Shown: positions 54,370 to 63,925, counted from the stretch's first letter. The stretch is DNA of 64,000 nt from Streptomyces sp. RPT161 (GCF_027533845.1 NZ_JAPZVN010000009.1:62001-126000); one strand, 5' to 3'. Notes: generated by a model from the letters alone, not told the origin. Translations and numbers: made by a program.

Positions 54370-56148
54370 ATGGTGAGCCTGTCTTCTACCCATTCTCGCC
54401 GCCCGGCGCATTCAGCTGCGCCCCGGCTATCCGAATTCCAGCAGCCGGTACATGACACCGTCATGGAACGCGCCCGGCTACATCCGGACCACACCGCCGT
54501 GATATGCGGGGACGACACCGTTTCCTATCGGGAACTCGCCGGCATCGCCCTCGACGTTGCCAGTGAGCTGAACTCAGACGAGGCATACGCCGATTGCCGT
54601 AGAATCGGGATAGAGGCGTACCGTACGGCCGCGACTGCGGCCATCGCGCTCGGTGTCGCCTTGTCCGGCCGGTCGTTTGTCTTCCTCAATCCGGAATCCC
54701 CGGAGAACACTTCGCGGCACATCCGGTCGTCGGCCGGAGTCTCGGTGGTCGCCGATCCCACCAGCGGCGGGTTCCGAAAGCTGCCCGACGCCGGCACCGC
54801 CGCCCCCGCCAGGCCTTCCCCGGCGGACGAGGCGTATGTGCTCTACACCTCCGGCAGCAGCGGCAGGCCCAAGGGCGTGTCGGTCTCCCAGCGCAATCTG
54901 GCGGACTCCACCGCCGCTCGGCTCGCGGTGTACGAGAGCTTCGGTACCCCGACCTTCCTGCTGCTGTCGCCCTTCTACTTCGACTCGTCGGTGGCGGGCG
55001 TCTGGGGCACCCTCGCGGCGGGCGGCACACTGGTGGTCGCCCGTGAGGACGAGCGACGAGATCCGGCGGCACTCGTCGGGCTCATCGCACGGCACGGGGT
55101 CACCCACACGCTGACGGTACCGAGCTTCTACGCCGAGCTGCTGCACACCGTCTTCCAGGACGGTCAACTCGCCGCCGGCCTCGCATCGTTGCGGCTGGTG
55201 ATCTGCGCTGGCGAGTCGCTGCCGCAGGGCGTCATCGAACAGCACTTCTCGCTGCTGCCCAAGGTCACGCTGGGCAACGAGTACGGCCCGACCGAGTGCA
55301 CCGTCTGGGCCACCTACCGGCTGTACGAGCGTCCCGGCGCCTCCGGCATCGGCTTCCCGATCCCCGGCACGTCGATCCATCTGCTGGACGACCGGCTGCG
55401 CGAGGTACCGCCCGGCGAGGTGGGCCAGATCGCCATCTCCGGCCGCGGTGTGACCACTGGCTACGTCGGCGCCGAGCAGGAGACGCGGACGAGGTTCACC
55501 GACATCGAGGTGGCACCCGGCAGGACCGTGCGGGCCTATCTGACCGGCGACCTCGGCCGCTGGTCGGCGGCGCACGGGCTGCAGTTCGCGGGCCGGCTGG
55601 ACAACGAGGTGAAGATCCGCGGCGTACGGGTGAACATCGAAGCCATCGAGGAGACGCTGGCCGCGCACCCCGGCGTACGGGCCGCCGCCGTGGCGCACGA
55701 CTCCGAGACCTCCACCTGCTACGCGTTCGTCGTCAGGGACGCTGACGCCCCGGTCGACGCCGCCTCCGTACGCCACCGGGTGGCGTCGGAGCTGGACACC
55801 GCGGTGGTCCCGGACCGGGTGGTGTTCGTGGAACGACTGCCGCGCACCGCACACGACAAGATCGACCGGTCCGCGCTACTGGCCTCGGTGCGCCGCGCCG
55901 GGGCGGAACCCGCCGACCAGGACGCGGACGGACTCACCGCCCAGATCACCCGGGCTTGGGAGGAGGTCCTGGGCGTGTCGGTGAACGAGGCCGAGCCCGG
56001 CAACTTCTTCGAGCTCGGCGGCAACTCCCTGTCCGTACTGAGGCTTTCCCGCGCGCTGGGCAGGATCGCCGGTCGCCCGGTCGCGGTCAAGCAGGTGTAC
56101 CGCTGCGGCACGATCCCCCAGCAGGTGGAACTGCTGTCCAGCCTCTGA
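54370..56148 (+). CDS. NRPS adenylation-carrier didomain, histidine-like specificity code
   Basis: 592 residues from the ATG at 54370, with AAGGA nine bases upstream; an Arg-rich upstream extension to 54199 is not used. The adenylation domain has YTSGSSGRPKG, NEYGPTE, YLTGDL and VKIRGVRVN. The carrier domain has LGGNS (Ser553). There is no condensation domain. The specificity code I read is D-S-A-L-I-A-E-V-W-K; the histidine code I recall from bacitracin synthetase is D-S-E-L-T-A-E-V-C-K, a 7 of 10 match. With the thioesterase and P450 that follow, this looks like a cassette that loads an amino acid (possibly His), hydroxylates it on the carrier and releases it. Confidence 0.8.
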   Translation: MVSLSSTHSRRPAHSAAPRLSEFQQPVHDTVMERARLHPDHTAVICGDDTVSYRELAGIALDVASELNSDEAYADCRRIGIEAYRTAATAAIALGVALSGRSFVFLNPESPENTSRHIRSSAGVSVVADPTSGGFRKLPDAGTAAPARPSPADEAYVLYTSGSSGRPKGVSVSQRNLADSTAARLAVYESFGTPTFLLLSPFYFDSSVAGVWGTLAAGGTLVVAREDERRDPAALVGLIARHGVTHTLTVPSFYAELLHTVFQDGQLAAGLASLRLVICAGESLPQGVIEQHFSLLPKVTLGNEYGPTECTVWATYRLYERPGASGIGFPIPGTSIHLLDDRLREVPPGEVGQIAISGRGVTTGYVGAEQETRTRFTDIEVAPGRTVRAYLTGDLGRWSAAHGLQFAGRLDNEVKIRGVRVNIEAIEETLAAHPGVRAAAVAHDSETSTCYAFVVRDADAPVDAASVRHRVASELDTAVVPDRVVFVERLPRTAHDKIDRSALLASVRRAGAEPADQDADGLTAQITRAWEEVLGVSVNEAEPGNFFELGGNSLSVLRLSRALGRIAGRPVAVKQVYRCGTIPQQVELLSSL

Positions 56149-56195
56149 ACCGCCCGACACGACCCACAACACCACCGCACCGATGGGTACTTGCC

Positions 56196-56942
56196 ATGAC
56201 CGAACCCACCTCCATCCGAAGGTTCGCTGCCCGATCCGACACCGAGCAATCCGTGTTGTGCTTCCCGCACGCCGGTGGCTGTGCGTCCTTCTTCCGGTCC
56301 TGGCAGTCACTGCTGCCTTCGGCGCGGGTGTGCGCGGTGCAGTACCCGGGCCGGGAGGAGCGCATCGCCGAGCCGACGGCGGGCAGTCTGCTGGAACTCG
56401 CCCAATCCGTCGCCGAGGAGATACTGGCCGACTCGGCGCGCTACTCGGTGCTGTTCGGGCACAGCATGGGCGCGTACGTCGCCTTCGAGGTCGCCCACCA
56501 TCTGCTGCTGGCCGGGGCCGCCGTGCCGACCCTGGTGGTCTCCTCGGCCGCCGCACCCGCGCTACGGCCTCCTGTCCCGTTCGAGAGCTCCGACGAGGTG
56601 CTGGCGTACCTCGAGCGCTATGAGCCGTTGAGCGACGAGATCCGGCAGGACCCGGAACTGCTCGATCTGATCCTCGACTACATCAAGGACGATCTGCGCC
56701 TGGTCGCGGAGTACCGGGAGCACATCGGAAAGCGGATCGACGCGCGGCTGGTGGCCGTGGTCGGCGCGGACGACGTGCCGGAGATCCGGTCCCGGTTCAC
56801 CGCGTGGCAGCAGCACACCGAAGCCGAGTTCGTCCCGGTGGTGAACCCGGGCGGGCACTTCTACCTGCGTACCGATCCCCCGGTCCGGCTGATTCGCGCC
56901 GAGTTGGGTCGGTGCCTCGCCACGGTCGGCACGAGCACCTGA
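56196..56942 (+). CDS. type II thioesterase
   Basis: 248 residues from the ATG at 56196. Alpha/beta-hydrolase features: LCFPHAGGCASFFRSW, the nucleophile elbow GHSMG with Ser90, VVGADD carrying the acid, and NPGGHFYLRTD with the catalytic His. Such enzymes either clear misloaded carriers or, as NikP2 does for nikkomycin, release the hydroxylated amino acid. It overlaps the P450 by one base (TGATG), so the two are co-translated. The weak ribosome site suggests coupling to the A-T gene 47 bases upstream. Confidence 0.8.
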   Translation: MTEPTSIRRFAARSDTEQSVLCFPHAGGCASFFRSWQSLLPSARVCAVQYPGREERIAEPTAGSLLELAQSVAEEILADSARYSVLFGHSMGAYVAFEVAHHLLLAGAAVPTLVVSSAAAPALRPPVPFESSDEVLAYLERYEPLSDEIRQDPELLDLILDYIKDDLRLVAEYREHIGKRIDARLVAVVGADDVPEIRSRFTAWQQHTEAEFVPVVNPGGHFYLRTDPPVRLIRAELGRCLATVGTST

Positions 56943-58180
56943 TGGGAAACGACATGAGGCACGACATCAGTCGCCTGGTGGACGGCGCGACATACCGGTC
57001 CGGCAACCCCTTCGCGTTGTGGCGGTGGATGCGGGAGAACGCACCGGTGGTCTGGCACGAGCCCGGAGCGTTTCCCGGGTTCTGGTCACTGACCCGGTTC
57101 GCCGAGGTGAAGGAGGTGCTGCGGGACGCCGAGACGTTCAGCTCGTCATCGGGCATCCTGCTGCGGCCCCTGGCCCAGGGCGTGGACCCCGGCAGCGACC
57201 GTACCCTCGCGCTCTCCGACGCGCCCCGGCACACCGTGCTGCGCGGTGCGATCGCGGGCTGGTTCGCGCCGCGGAACCTGCGGCTGCTGACCGACTCCCT
57301 CAACTCGGCCGCGCACTCCATCGTGCGCGACGCCGTGCGCGCCTCGCGGATCGACTTCGTCACCGAAGTCGCCGCGAAGCTACCGCTGGAGGTCGTGTGC
57401 GCCTTTCTCGGCATCCCCGACGAGGACCGCCCCTCCATCGTGGAGTGGTCGACCGACGCGTTCTGCGCCGGCACCGCCGAGGAACGCAGCATCGCCCATC
57501 TGCAAATCCTCGACTACTTCGGCGACTTGGCGGAAAGGCGGCGCTCCCGCCCCGGCGAGGACCTGGTGAGCGTGCTCGCGGGGGTTCGGTTCGAGAACAC
57601 GTACCTGCCCCTCGAAGAGGTGGTGCTCAACTGCGACAACCTGCTGGTGGGCGGCACCGAGAACGTACGGTTGGCGATGTCCGGCGGCATGCTCGCGCTG
57701 CTGGAGCGGCCCGGCCAATGGGCGCTGCTGCGCGAGGACTTCGAGGGGGCGGTGGACACCGCGGTCGAGGAGATACTGCGCTGGACGTCGAGTGCCACAC
57801 ACATCCTGCGGCGCGCACGGCGTGATGTGGTGCTCGGCGGCCAGCGGATCCGCCGCGGGGACCTGGTGGTGTGCTGGCTGACGTCGGCGAACCGCGACCC
57901 GGCGCAGTTCGCCGATCCCGATGTCTTCGACGTGCGCCGCACCCCCAACCGCCATCTGGCGCTGGGCGCGGGACCGCACTACTGCGTGGGAACGCGGTTG
58001 GCGAAGCTCGAAATAGCGGCAGTTCTGCGGGAGTTCTTGGCGCAGGTGGACCAGGTGCTGCCGGACGGGGAGCCCGAGCACTTGGACTCCATCGTGGTCA
58101 ACGGCCTGCGCAGGCTACCGCTGCGGCTCACGGCGTCCGCCCTCTCCCGCCCCAGGGGCATGGCAGGTGCGCGGGGGTGA
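56942..58180 (+). CDS. cytochrome P450, probable beta-hydroxylase of a carrier-bound amino acid
   Basis: 412 residues starting inside the TE stop. EEILR provides the ExxR motif and LGAGPHYCVGTRLA the haem cysteine. The I-helix reads GGTENVR, close to GGxE-type NRPS-associated P450s such as NovI and NikQ that hydroxylate an aminoacyl carrier at Cbeta. Soluble, single-domain, full length. Last gene of the cassette; a downstream gene converges on it. Confidence 0.8.
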   Translation: MGNDMRHDISRLVDGATYRSGNPFALWRWMRENAPVVWHEPGAFPGFWSLTRFAEVKEVLRDAETFSSSSGILLRPLAQGVDPGSDRTLALSDAPRHTVLRGAIAGWFAPRNLRLLTDSLNSAAHSIVRDAVRASRIDFVTEVAAKLPLEVVCAFLGIPDEDRPSIVEWSTDAFCAGTAEERSIAHLQILDYFGDLAERRRSRPGEDLVSVLAGVRFENTYLPLEEVVLNCDNLLVGGTENVRLAMSGGMLALLERPGQWALLREDFEGAVDTAVEEILRWTSSATHILRRARRDVVLGGQRIRRGDLVVCWLTSANRDPAQFADPDVFDVRRTPNRHLALGAGPHYCVGTRLAKLEIAAVLREFLAQVDQVLPDGEPEHLDSIVVNGLRRLPLRLTASALSRPRGMAGARG

Positions 58181-58222
58181 CTCCTGGGACGGGAGACGGC
58201 AGTTGCTCAGCCGTGAGGCGGC

Positions 58223-59269
58223 TCAGCGGTCGGCGGCCGAGCGGCGTCGGGCCGCCAGCACCAGGCCCGCGCCCGCGGTGAGAGCTACGGCGCCGCCGCC
58301 GAGCGCCCACGGGGTGGCGGGGTTGGCACCGGTGGCGGCGAGCTCGGCGCCGGTGCCGGTGCCGTTGTCGTCGGTGGAGGAAGTCGGGGTGGTGCCCGCG
58401 GTGCCGGTGTCCGCCGTGGCGCTGCCCTTGTGTGCGGCGGGCGTCACTTCGGACTTGGTGTCACTCTCGGTCGTCGCCTTCTTGCCGTGGTCCTTCGGCT
58501 TCGTGGGCTTGCTGCCATGGCCGGTGGAGGGAAGCGTGCCATCCTCGGTCGACGGCTTCTTGCCGGCGGGCAGTACGGTGAACTCGTAGTGGTTCGACGA
58601 CTTGTAGCCGCCGGTGTCGTTTTCAGCCACAGGCATCACAGTGGCGAGGAGCGAACCGTGCCCGGCCGCGGTGCCCGGTGCGAAGCGCAGTCGCAGTTCG
58701 ATGGTCAGTACATCGCCGACGGCGAGCTGGTACAGGTGGTCGGACTTGCCTTCGGCATGGAAGTGGACGTCGAAGTAGTCGCTCTGCGGGAACTTCTCCG
58801 CGTCGCGCCACACCCCGTCCGGCTCCCGGAACTGCAGGTGGAAGTCGTCCATCTTGACGCCCTTGGCCATCGGCAGCACCACCAGGCCGTTGAAGCCCCG
58901 GCCGTGACGGTTGTCGACGGTGAGCTTCAACTCCGACCATCCACCACCGGCCTTGTACGTCGAGGGGCCGCTGATGGCGACGGTGGTGCCCTGCATGAGC
59001 CAGCCGTGGCCGTCGGTGTCCATGCCGTCGCCGGACGGCTTGCCGTCGGCGGCGGCGCCGTCGGTCGGCTTGGCCGGGTCCGGTGCGGTGCTGGTGGAGG
59101 GGTTGGCCTCGTGGTCCGCGTTGTCCGCCGGGGTGTTCGTCCGCGCGCCCTGGTCCGGGACGGACACTCCCGGCGCCTTGACGTCGGCGGCAGCGGCCGT
59201 GGAGGAGAGGAAAGCGGCCGGGGCTATCGCAGCGGTAACCACAGCCGCCGCGAACCGGTGCAACTTCAT
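58223..59269 (-). CDS. LAXTG-anchored surface protein
   Basis: 348 residues from the ATG at 59269. A signal peptide (residues 1-28, cut after STAAAA) precedes an Ala/Pro/Asp-rich stretch and an Ig-like or carbohydrate-binding-like domain (STYKAGGGWSELKLTVDNRHGRGF, about 95-230). A Thr/Lys/Ser-rich stalk (235-310) then leads to LAATG, a membrane helix and an RRRSAADR tail, the layout of substrates of streptomycete class E sortase (LAXTG). No sortase gene is near. Role unknown. Confidence 0.8.
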   Translation of the reverse strand: MKLHRFAAAVVTAAIAPAAFLSSTAAAADVKAPGVSVPDQGARTNTPADNADHEANPSTSTAPDPAKPTDGAAADGKPSGDGMDTDGHGWLMQGTTVAISGPSTYKAGGGWSELKLTVDNRHGRGFNGLVVLPMAKGVKMDDFHLQFREPDGVWRDAEKFPQSDYFDVHFHAEGKSDHLYQLAVGDVLTIELRLRFAPGTAAGHGSLLATVMPVAENDTGGYKSSNHYEFTVLPAGKKPSTEDGTLPSTGHGSKPTKPKDHGKKATTESDTKSEVTPAAHKGSATADTGTAGTTPTSSTDDNGTGTGAELAATGANPATPWALGGGAVALTAGAGLVLAARRRSAADR

Positions 59270-59337
59270 CTGGAAGCGACCCCTATTCAGGCAGACATCG
59301 AGTTTCACAGCAACTTCACAGGAATCGTATTACGTGC

Positions 59338-60063
59338 TCAATGTCCCCCTCTGCCCGGGTGGTCGGCTGGGATGGACCGTTGGACGGTGTCGGGTTGAAG
59401 CGTGAGGCGGCCGTCGAGGACCCGGGCTACCCGGTCGGCCGCGGCCAGATGGGATTGGTCATGGGTGACCAGGACCGTCGCGGTGGCCCGCTGCCGACTG
59501 AGACCGGCTATCAACTCGACAACGGCGGCGCCGCGTTGCTGGTCCAAGGCGCTGGTGGGTTCGTCGACCAGGAGTACGGCAGGGTCGTTCATCAGGGCGC
59601 GGGCGATGTTCACCCGCTGGCGCTGACCGCCGGAGAGTTGGTGCGGACGGCGGTCGGCTTCGGCGGCCAGGCCCACGGCATCGAGGAGTTCCAGCGCCCG
59701 GGAACGGGCGCGCCGCGCATGTCGCCCACCCAACAGGGCCATCACCTGCAGTTGTTCGGCGGCGGTCAGCGAAGGCAGCAGGTTCGCGTGCTGGAAGACC
59801 ATGCCGACGGTGCTGCGGCGTAGGGCCGCCAACTGGGACCGCTTCATGCCGGAGGTGTCGGTTCCGGCGATCACGACACGGCCGCTGTCCGGAGTGATCA
59901 GGGTCGCGGCGACCGCCAGCAGACTCGACTTGCCGGAACCGGACGGGCCGACGACCGCTGTCAACGTACCTGGCGGCGCGGACAGGCTGACGCGGTCCAC
60001 GGCGGTCAGTCGGCTGGCGCCGTCCGGGAAGGTCAGTGTGACGTCGGTCAGTTGCAGGCTCAT
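59338..60063 (-). CDS. ABC transporter ATP-binding protein
   Basis: 241 residues, MacB/LolD type. Walker A GPSGSGKSSLL, Q-loop region VGMVFQHANLLPSL, signature LSGGQRQRVNIARAL, Walker B VLLVDEPTSALD, and the switch His in VTHDQSHLAAAD are all intact. It couples ATP hydrolysis to the FtsX-type permease encoded by the overlapping upstream gene. The substrate may be a peptide or antibiotic. Confidence 0.9.
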   Translation of the reverse strand: MSLQLTDVTLTFPDGASRLTAVDRVSLSAPPGTLTAVVGPSGSGKSSLLAVAATLITPDSGRVVIAGTDTSGMKRSQLAALRRSTVGMVFQHANLLPSLTAAEQLQVMALLGGRHARRARSRALELLDAVGLAAEADRRPHQLSGGQRQRVNIARALMNDPAVLLVDEPTSALDQQRGAAVVELIAGLSRQRATATVLVTHDQSHLAAADRVARVLDGRLTLQPDTVQRSIPADHPGRGGH

Positions 60064-61145
60064 CGGGCGCTCCCCAAAGCGGTCAGCGGATCAACGGAGG
60101 TGATGCGACGTATGGCCAGGCCGGCGCCGAGCACGCCCAGGGCGATCGTGCTGAGGGCCGGTATCAGAACCGTTCCGTCCCCAAGGACGAACGGCACACC
60201 GCTGCCGGTCACAGCGGTGCCGAGGGCAGCGGCCAGGGCAGAGCCCGCCCCGGCCCCGAGTACGAGCAGGACCAGTGCCTGGCTCAACGCGTCACGCAGC
60301 AGATACCCAGTGGATGCGCCGAGCGCCTTGAGCACGGCGATGTCACCACTGCGCTGGATGGTCCAGACGGTGAAGAAGGCGCCGATGACCAGGGCGGAGA
60401 TAACGAGCAGGAAGCCGCGCATGAGTTGCAGCGAGCCGTTCTCCGCCGTGTAGGAACCGATCGCGGACAGCGCCTCGTCGATGGTGACGGTCCTGGTGCC
60501 CGCCGCGGCGTCGGCAGCGGACAGGTGGGCGCCCTTGGTGGTGGACAAGGCGATCACCGTGGCGAACTCGCCGCCGTCACCTGACGCACCGGCCAGCCGC
60601 TGCCAGTCCGACAGGCTCGTCCACACCACGGGCGTGTGGCTGTACATCGCGGTGCCCGAGACGGCCGCGACCGACATCCGCCGGCCGGACAGCATGACGG
60701 TGTCCCCCGCGCGCACACCCAGTACGTCGGCGGCCTTGGCCGACAGCACCACGCGCCCGTCCCCGACCGCGGCGCGCCCGGGGGCCAGCCGTGAGCCCGG
60801 CCGGATGCCGAACGCGGAGAGCGACGTGCTCGTGGTGCCCGCCTCGGCCTTGACCATCGATATGCCCAGCGGGTCAGCGGCCGTGACCCCCGGCTCCTTC
60901 GCCCACAGCCGCCAGGTCGGCTCCCGCAGCCGCGAATCGGTGAACGACACACCGCTGCCCTTGGCCGGCGCGGCGAAGGCAAGGTGGTCAGCGGGCAGCG
61001 AGGTGATCGCGGAGGTGTTCTCCCTGCCCAGCCCGGTGGTCAGCCCGGACAGCAGCCCGACGAGCAGCGTGATCAGTGTGATGACGGTACCCATGAGGGC
61101 GAACCTGCCCTTGGCAAACCTCAGATCGCGCCAGGCGACAAACAC
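60060..61145 (-). CDS. FtsX/MacB-type ABC permease
   Basis: 361 residues from a GTG at 61145. It has an N-terminal helix (GTVITLITLLVGLLSGLTTGL), a large extracellular domain (about 45-240), and three C-terminal helices with GDIAVLKALGASTGYLLRDALSQALVLL, the FtsX cytoplasmic loop. It overlaps the ATPase gene by ATGA. It is divergent from a two-component system, so the transporter is probably its target, as for many antibiotic-sensing export modules. Confidence 0.85.
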   Translation of the reverse strand: MFVAWRDLRFAKGRFALMGTVITLITLLVGLLSGLTTGLGRENTSAITSLPADHLAFAAPAKGSGVSFTDSRLREPTWRLWAKEPGVTAADPLGISMVKAEAGTTSTSLSAFGIRPGSRLAPGRAAVGDGRVVLSAKAADVLGVRAGDTVMLSGRRMSVAAVSGTAMYSHTPVVWTSLSDWQRLAGASGDGGEFATVIALSTTKGAHLSAADAAAGTRTVTIDEALSAIGSYTAENGSLQLMRGFLLVISALVIGAFFTVWTIQRSGDIAVLKALGASTGYLLRDALSQALVLLVLGAGAGSALAAALGTAVTGSGVPFVLGDGTVLIPALSTIALGVLGAGLAIRRITSVDPLTALGSAR

Positions 61146-61323
61146 CGTGACCCGCCTCCCTCGACATCCCGGACCCGTTGTCCGGCAGCTGTCCCAACGG
61201 TCCCGGGAAGCGCGCTCGCGGGCATCGTGCGTCCGGGTCGTTCCCCGAAACCAATGGATTGACCTGCGCTTACACCTTTTGGTTGATGTCCGGCCGGTGC
61301 GGGCGTTCTAGCCTTGAGGGATC

Positions 61324-62550
61324 GTGACCACTCACTCCCTGATCCCTGCCCTGCGGCTGCTGCGCGCCTGCCTGCACCTCATGGTGTTCGGGCTGCTCGT
61401 CCTGTCCGCCGCCCGGACGGCGGTGGACCACCGTCCCGATGCCGGTGCCGTCGTCACGACGGCGGTCGTGTTCGGCGTGGTGTACGGCGCGGGTGCCGCG
61501 CTGCCCCGTGTCCGTACGTCCAGCGGTGCGGCCCTGGCGTGGCTGGCGGGGGTCGTGGTGGTGTGGGCGGTGCTGCTGGCGCTGACCCCCGACGGGGTGT
61601 GGCTCGCCTTCCCGCTGTACTTCCTCCAGCTCCATCTGCTGCCCACCCGCCCTGCGCTGGCCGCCGTGGCCGCCACCACGGCCGCCGCCATCGCCGGTTT
61701 CGGATGGCACTCCGGCACTCTCAGCCCGGGCACCGTGGTGGGGCCCGTCCTGGGCGCGGCCGTCGCGGTCGCCACGGTCCTGGGCTACCAGGCGCTCTAC
61801 CGGGAGAGTGAGCGACGCCGTCGCCTGATCGGGGAACTCATGACGGCCCGCAGCGACCTGGCCGACGCCCAGCACACCGCTGGTGTCCTGGCGGAGCGCG
61901 AGCGGCTGGCCCGGGAGATCCACGACACCCTCGCCCAGGGCCTGTCCAGCATCCAGCTGCTGCTGCGCACCGCCGAGCGCGTTTTGCCGGACCAGCCGGA
62001 AACGGCGCTCGGGCATGTACGGCACGCCCGCCGCACCGCGACCGACAACCTTGCTGAGGCCCGCCGCTTCGTCCGTGCGCTGACCCCGCCCGATCTGGAG
62101 ACGGGCTCGCTACCGGGTGCCCTGGAGCGGCTGTGCGCCACCACCGGGGAGTCCTCCGGGCTGGCCGTGACGTTCCATCTGTCCGGAGAGGCGGAGGCAC
62201 TGCCCACGCCTTTGGAGGTGGCGCTGCTGCGCATCGCCCAGTCCGCGCTGGCCAACACGGTCCAGCACGCCGCCGCCACCCGTGCGGAGGTGACCTTGAG
62301 CTACATGGGCAGCGAGATCGCCCTTGACGTCATCGACGACGGCCGCGGATTCACGCCCGGCCCGCAGCCTCCTCCGGGTGCGGATCCGGCCGCCGAAGGC
62401 AGTTTCGGCCTCGCCGCGATGCGGTCCCGGGTCCGTGCGCTGCACGGGACCCTCGCCGTGGAGTCGGCGCCCGGCCAGGGCACGGCGGTCGCCGTCACCC
62501 TCCCCGTCCGCACAGGGCCCACCGACGTCCATGGACGAGTCACCGCATGA
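61324..62550 (+). CDS. NarL-type sensor histidine kinase
   Basis: 408 residues from a GTG. Five or six membrane helices form the sensor (residues 10-165). HisKA_3 dimerisation domain LAREIHDTLAQGLSSIQLLL carries the phosphorylated His, and DGRGFTPG is the ATPase motif near the C-terminus. It overlaps the response regulator by ATGA and is divergent from an ABC transporter. Confidence 0.9.
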   Translation: MTTHSLIPALRLLRACLHLMVFGLLVLSAARTAVDHRPDAGAVVTTAVVFGVVYGAGAALPRVRTSSGAALAWLAGVVVVWAVLLALTPDGVWLAFPLYFLQLHLLPTRPALAAVAATTAAAIAGFGWHSGTLSPGTVVGPVLGAAVAVATVLGYQALYRESERRRRLIGELMTARSDLADAQHTAGVLAERERLAREIHDTLAQGLSSIQLLLRTAERVLPDQPETALGHVRHARRTATDNLAEARRFVRALTPPDLETGSLPGALERLCATTGESSGLAVTFHLSGEAEALPTPLEVALLRIAQSALANTVQHAAATRAEVTLSYMGSEIALDVIDDGRGFTPGPQPPPGADPAAEGSFGLAAMRSRVRALHGTLAVESAPGQGTAVAVTLPVRTGPTDVHGRVTA

Positions 62551-63176
62551 CCGCCATCCGACTGCTGCTCGCCGACGACCACCCCGTGGTGCGGGCCGGG
62601 CTGCGCGCCCTGCTGGAAACCGAACCGGACTTCAGCGTCGTCGCCGATGTCGCCACCCCCGATGAGGCGGTGGAGTTGGCGGCCAGGCTCGCGGTCGACG
62701 TGGTGCTGATGGACCTGCAGTTCGCCGGCCGCATGCTCGGCGCGCGGGCCACCGCCGCGATCACCTCAAGAGACGGCGCCCCACGAGTGCTCGTACTGAC
62801 CACGTACGACACCGACGCGGACATCCTGGCCGCGATCGAAGCCGGAGCCACCGGCTACCTGCTCAAGGACGCCCCGCCCGAGGAACTGGCGGCAGCCGTG
62901 CGCACGGCGGCGGCCGGCAGGTCCGCGTTGGCGCCCGCCGTGGCACTACGGCTGATGGACCGGGTGCGCGAACCATCCACGGCGCTGTCACGACGTGAGA
63001 CGGAGGTTCTGCAGCTGGTCGCGGAGGGCCTGTCCAACGACCAGATCAGCAAACGGCTGTTCCTCAGCCAAGCCACCGTCAAGTCCCACCTGGCACACAT
63101 CTACACCAAACTCGGCGTCGACTCGCGCACGGCCGCTGTGGCGACGGCCACCGCGCAGGGCATCATCCGCCGCTGA
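62547..63176 (+). CDS. NarL/LuxR-type response regulator
   Basis: 209 residues. The receiver domain has LLADDHPVVRAGL and the phosphoacceptor Asp in VVLMDLQFAG, then LVLTTYDTDADILAAIEAGATGYLLKDAP. The LuxR helix-turn-helix is LSRRETEVLQLVAEGLSNDQISKRLFLSQATVKSHL. It probably activates the divergent ABC transporter. Confidence 0.95.
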   Translation: MTAIRLLLADDHPVVRAGLRALLETEPDFSVVADVATPDEAVELAARLAVDVVLMDLQFAGRMLGARATAAITSRDGAPRVLVLTTYDTDADILAAIEAGATGYLLKDAPPEELAAAVRTAAAGRSALAPAVALRLMDRVREPSTALSRRETEVLQLVAEGLSNDQISKRLFLSQATVKSHLAHIYTKLGVDSRTAAVATATAQGIIRR

Positions 63177-63262
63177 CCCGAAACCGTCGGGATGCAACCG
63201 CCGGTGGCCGCCGTGCAGTCTCCGTCCTGGAAGCACACGGAACCGTTGGACTACGGAGTGGG

Positions 63263-63925
63263 ATGGCAGAGCACGATGTTCGGAGCAGGATCGCACACGA
63301 CGCAAGACGGTTGCGAGCGACCGCCGTCTACGTGACGGCACTTCTGCTGACCGCATGGTGGCTCAAGGGCCAACCAGCGGCGGAACAGGCCCGGTTCATG
63401 CGGCACAACAGCAGCAACGTGCATCACATGGAGGTCGGCAAGTGGTGGACCCTGTTCACCAGCGGCCTGGTGGTCGACGGAGTGCCCGTGCTGGTCGGCG
63501 TCGCGGCCGTGGCCGCAGTGCTGGGTACCGCGGAGTGGCGGTGGGGTCGGGCGCGGGCGGTCGGGGTCTTCGTCTACGGGCACCTCACCGCGACACTGCT
63601 CACCGAGGGCGCGCTGTGGCTGATGCGGCTGGCCCACATGCCCGGAATCACCACCCGCGCGCGTGACGTCGGCATCAGCTACGGGCTGGTCACCACGGGG
63701 GCGTGTCTGCTCGCGCTCGCCGGGGGACCGCTGCGCCGGTACGGTCTGCCGCTGCTCGCCGTGGTACTGACCGCCGCGTGGCTGTACGACCAGCAACTCG
63801 CCGACGCCGGGCACCTGATATCGCTCGCCCTCGGCTGTCTCGCCGCACACAGCCGGTGGCTGCGCCCGGCCCCCGAGGAAGCCCGGTCTCCCGAATCCGT
63901 CGCGCTGCCCGCGCTCAACGCGTGA
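63263..63925 (+). CDS. rhomboid-like membrane protein
   Basis: 220 residues, about six helices. The first loop reads HNSSNVHHMEVGKWWTLFTSGLVV, the N-terminal rhomboid pattern. A GISYG serine motif sits near residue 140 and a GHLISLALGCLAAH helix near 185 carries His. These suggest a rhomboid-type intramembrane protease or a relative; the serine-histidine geometry cannot be checked here. It follows the two-component system by 86 bases. Confidence 0.7.
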   Translation: MAEHDVRSRIAHDARRLRATAVYVTALLLTAWWLKGQPAAEQARFMRHNSSNVHHMEVGKWWTLFTSGLVVDGVPVLVGVAAVAAVLGTAEWRWGRARAVGVFVYGHLTATLLTEGALWLMRLAHMPGITTRARDVGISYGLVTTGACLLALAGGPLRRYGLPLLAVVLTAAWLYDQQLADAGHLISLALGCLAAHSRWLRPAPEEARSPESVALPALNA

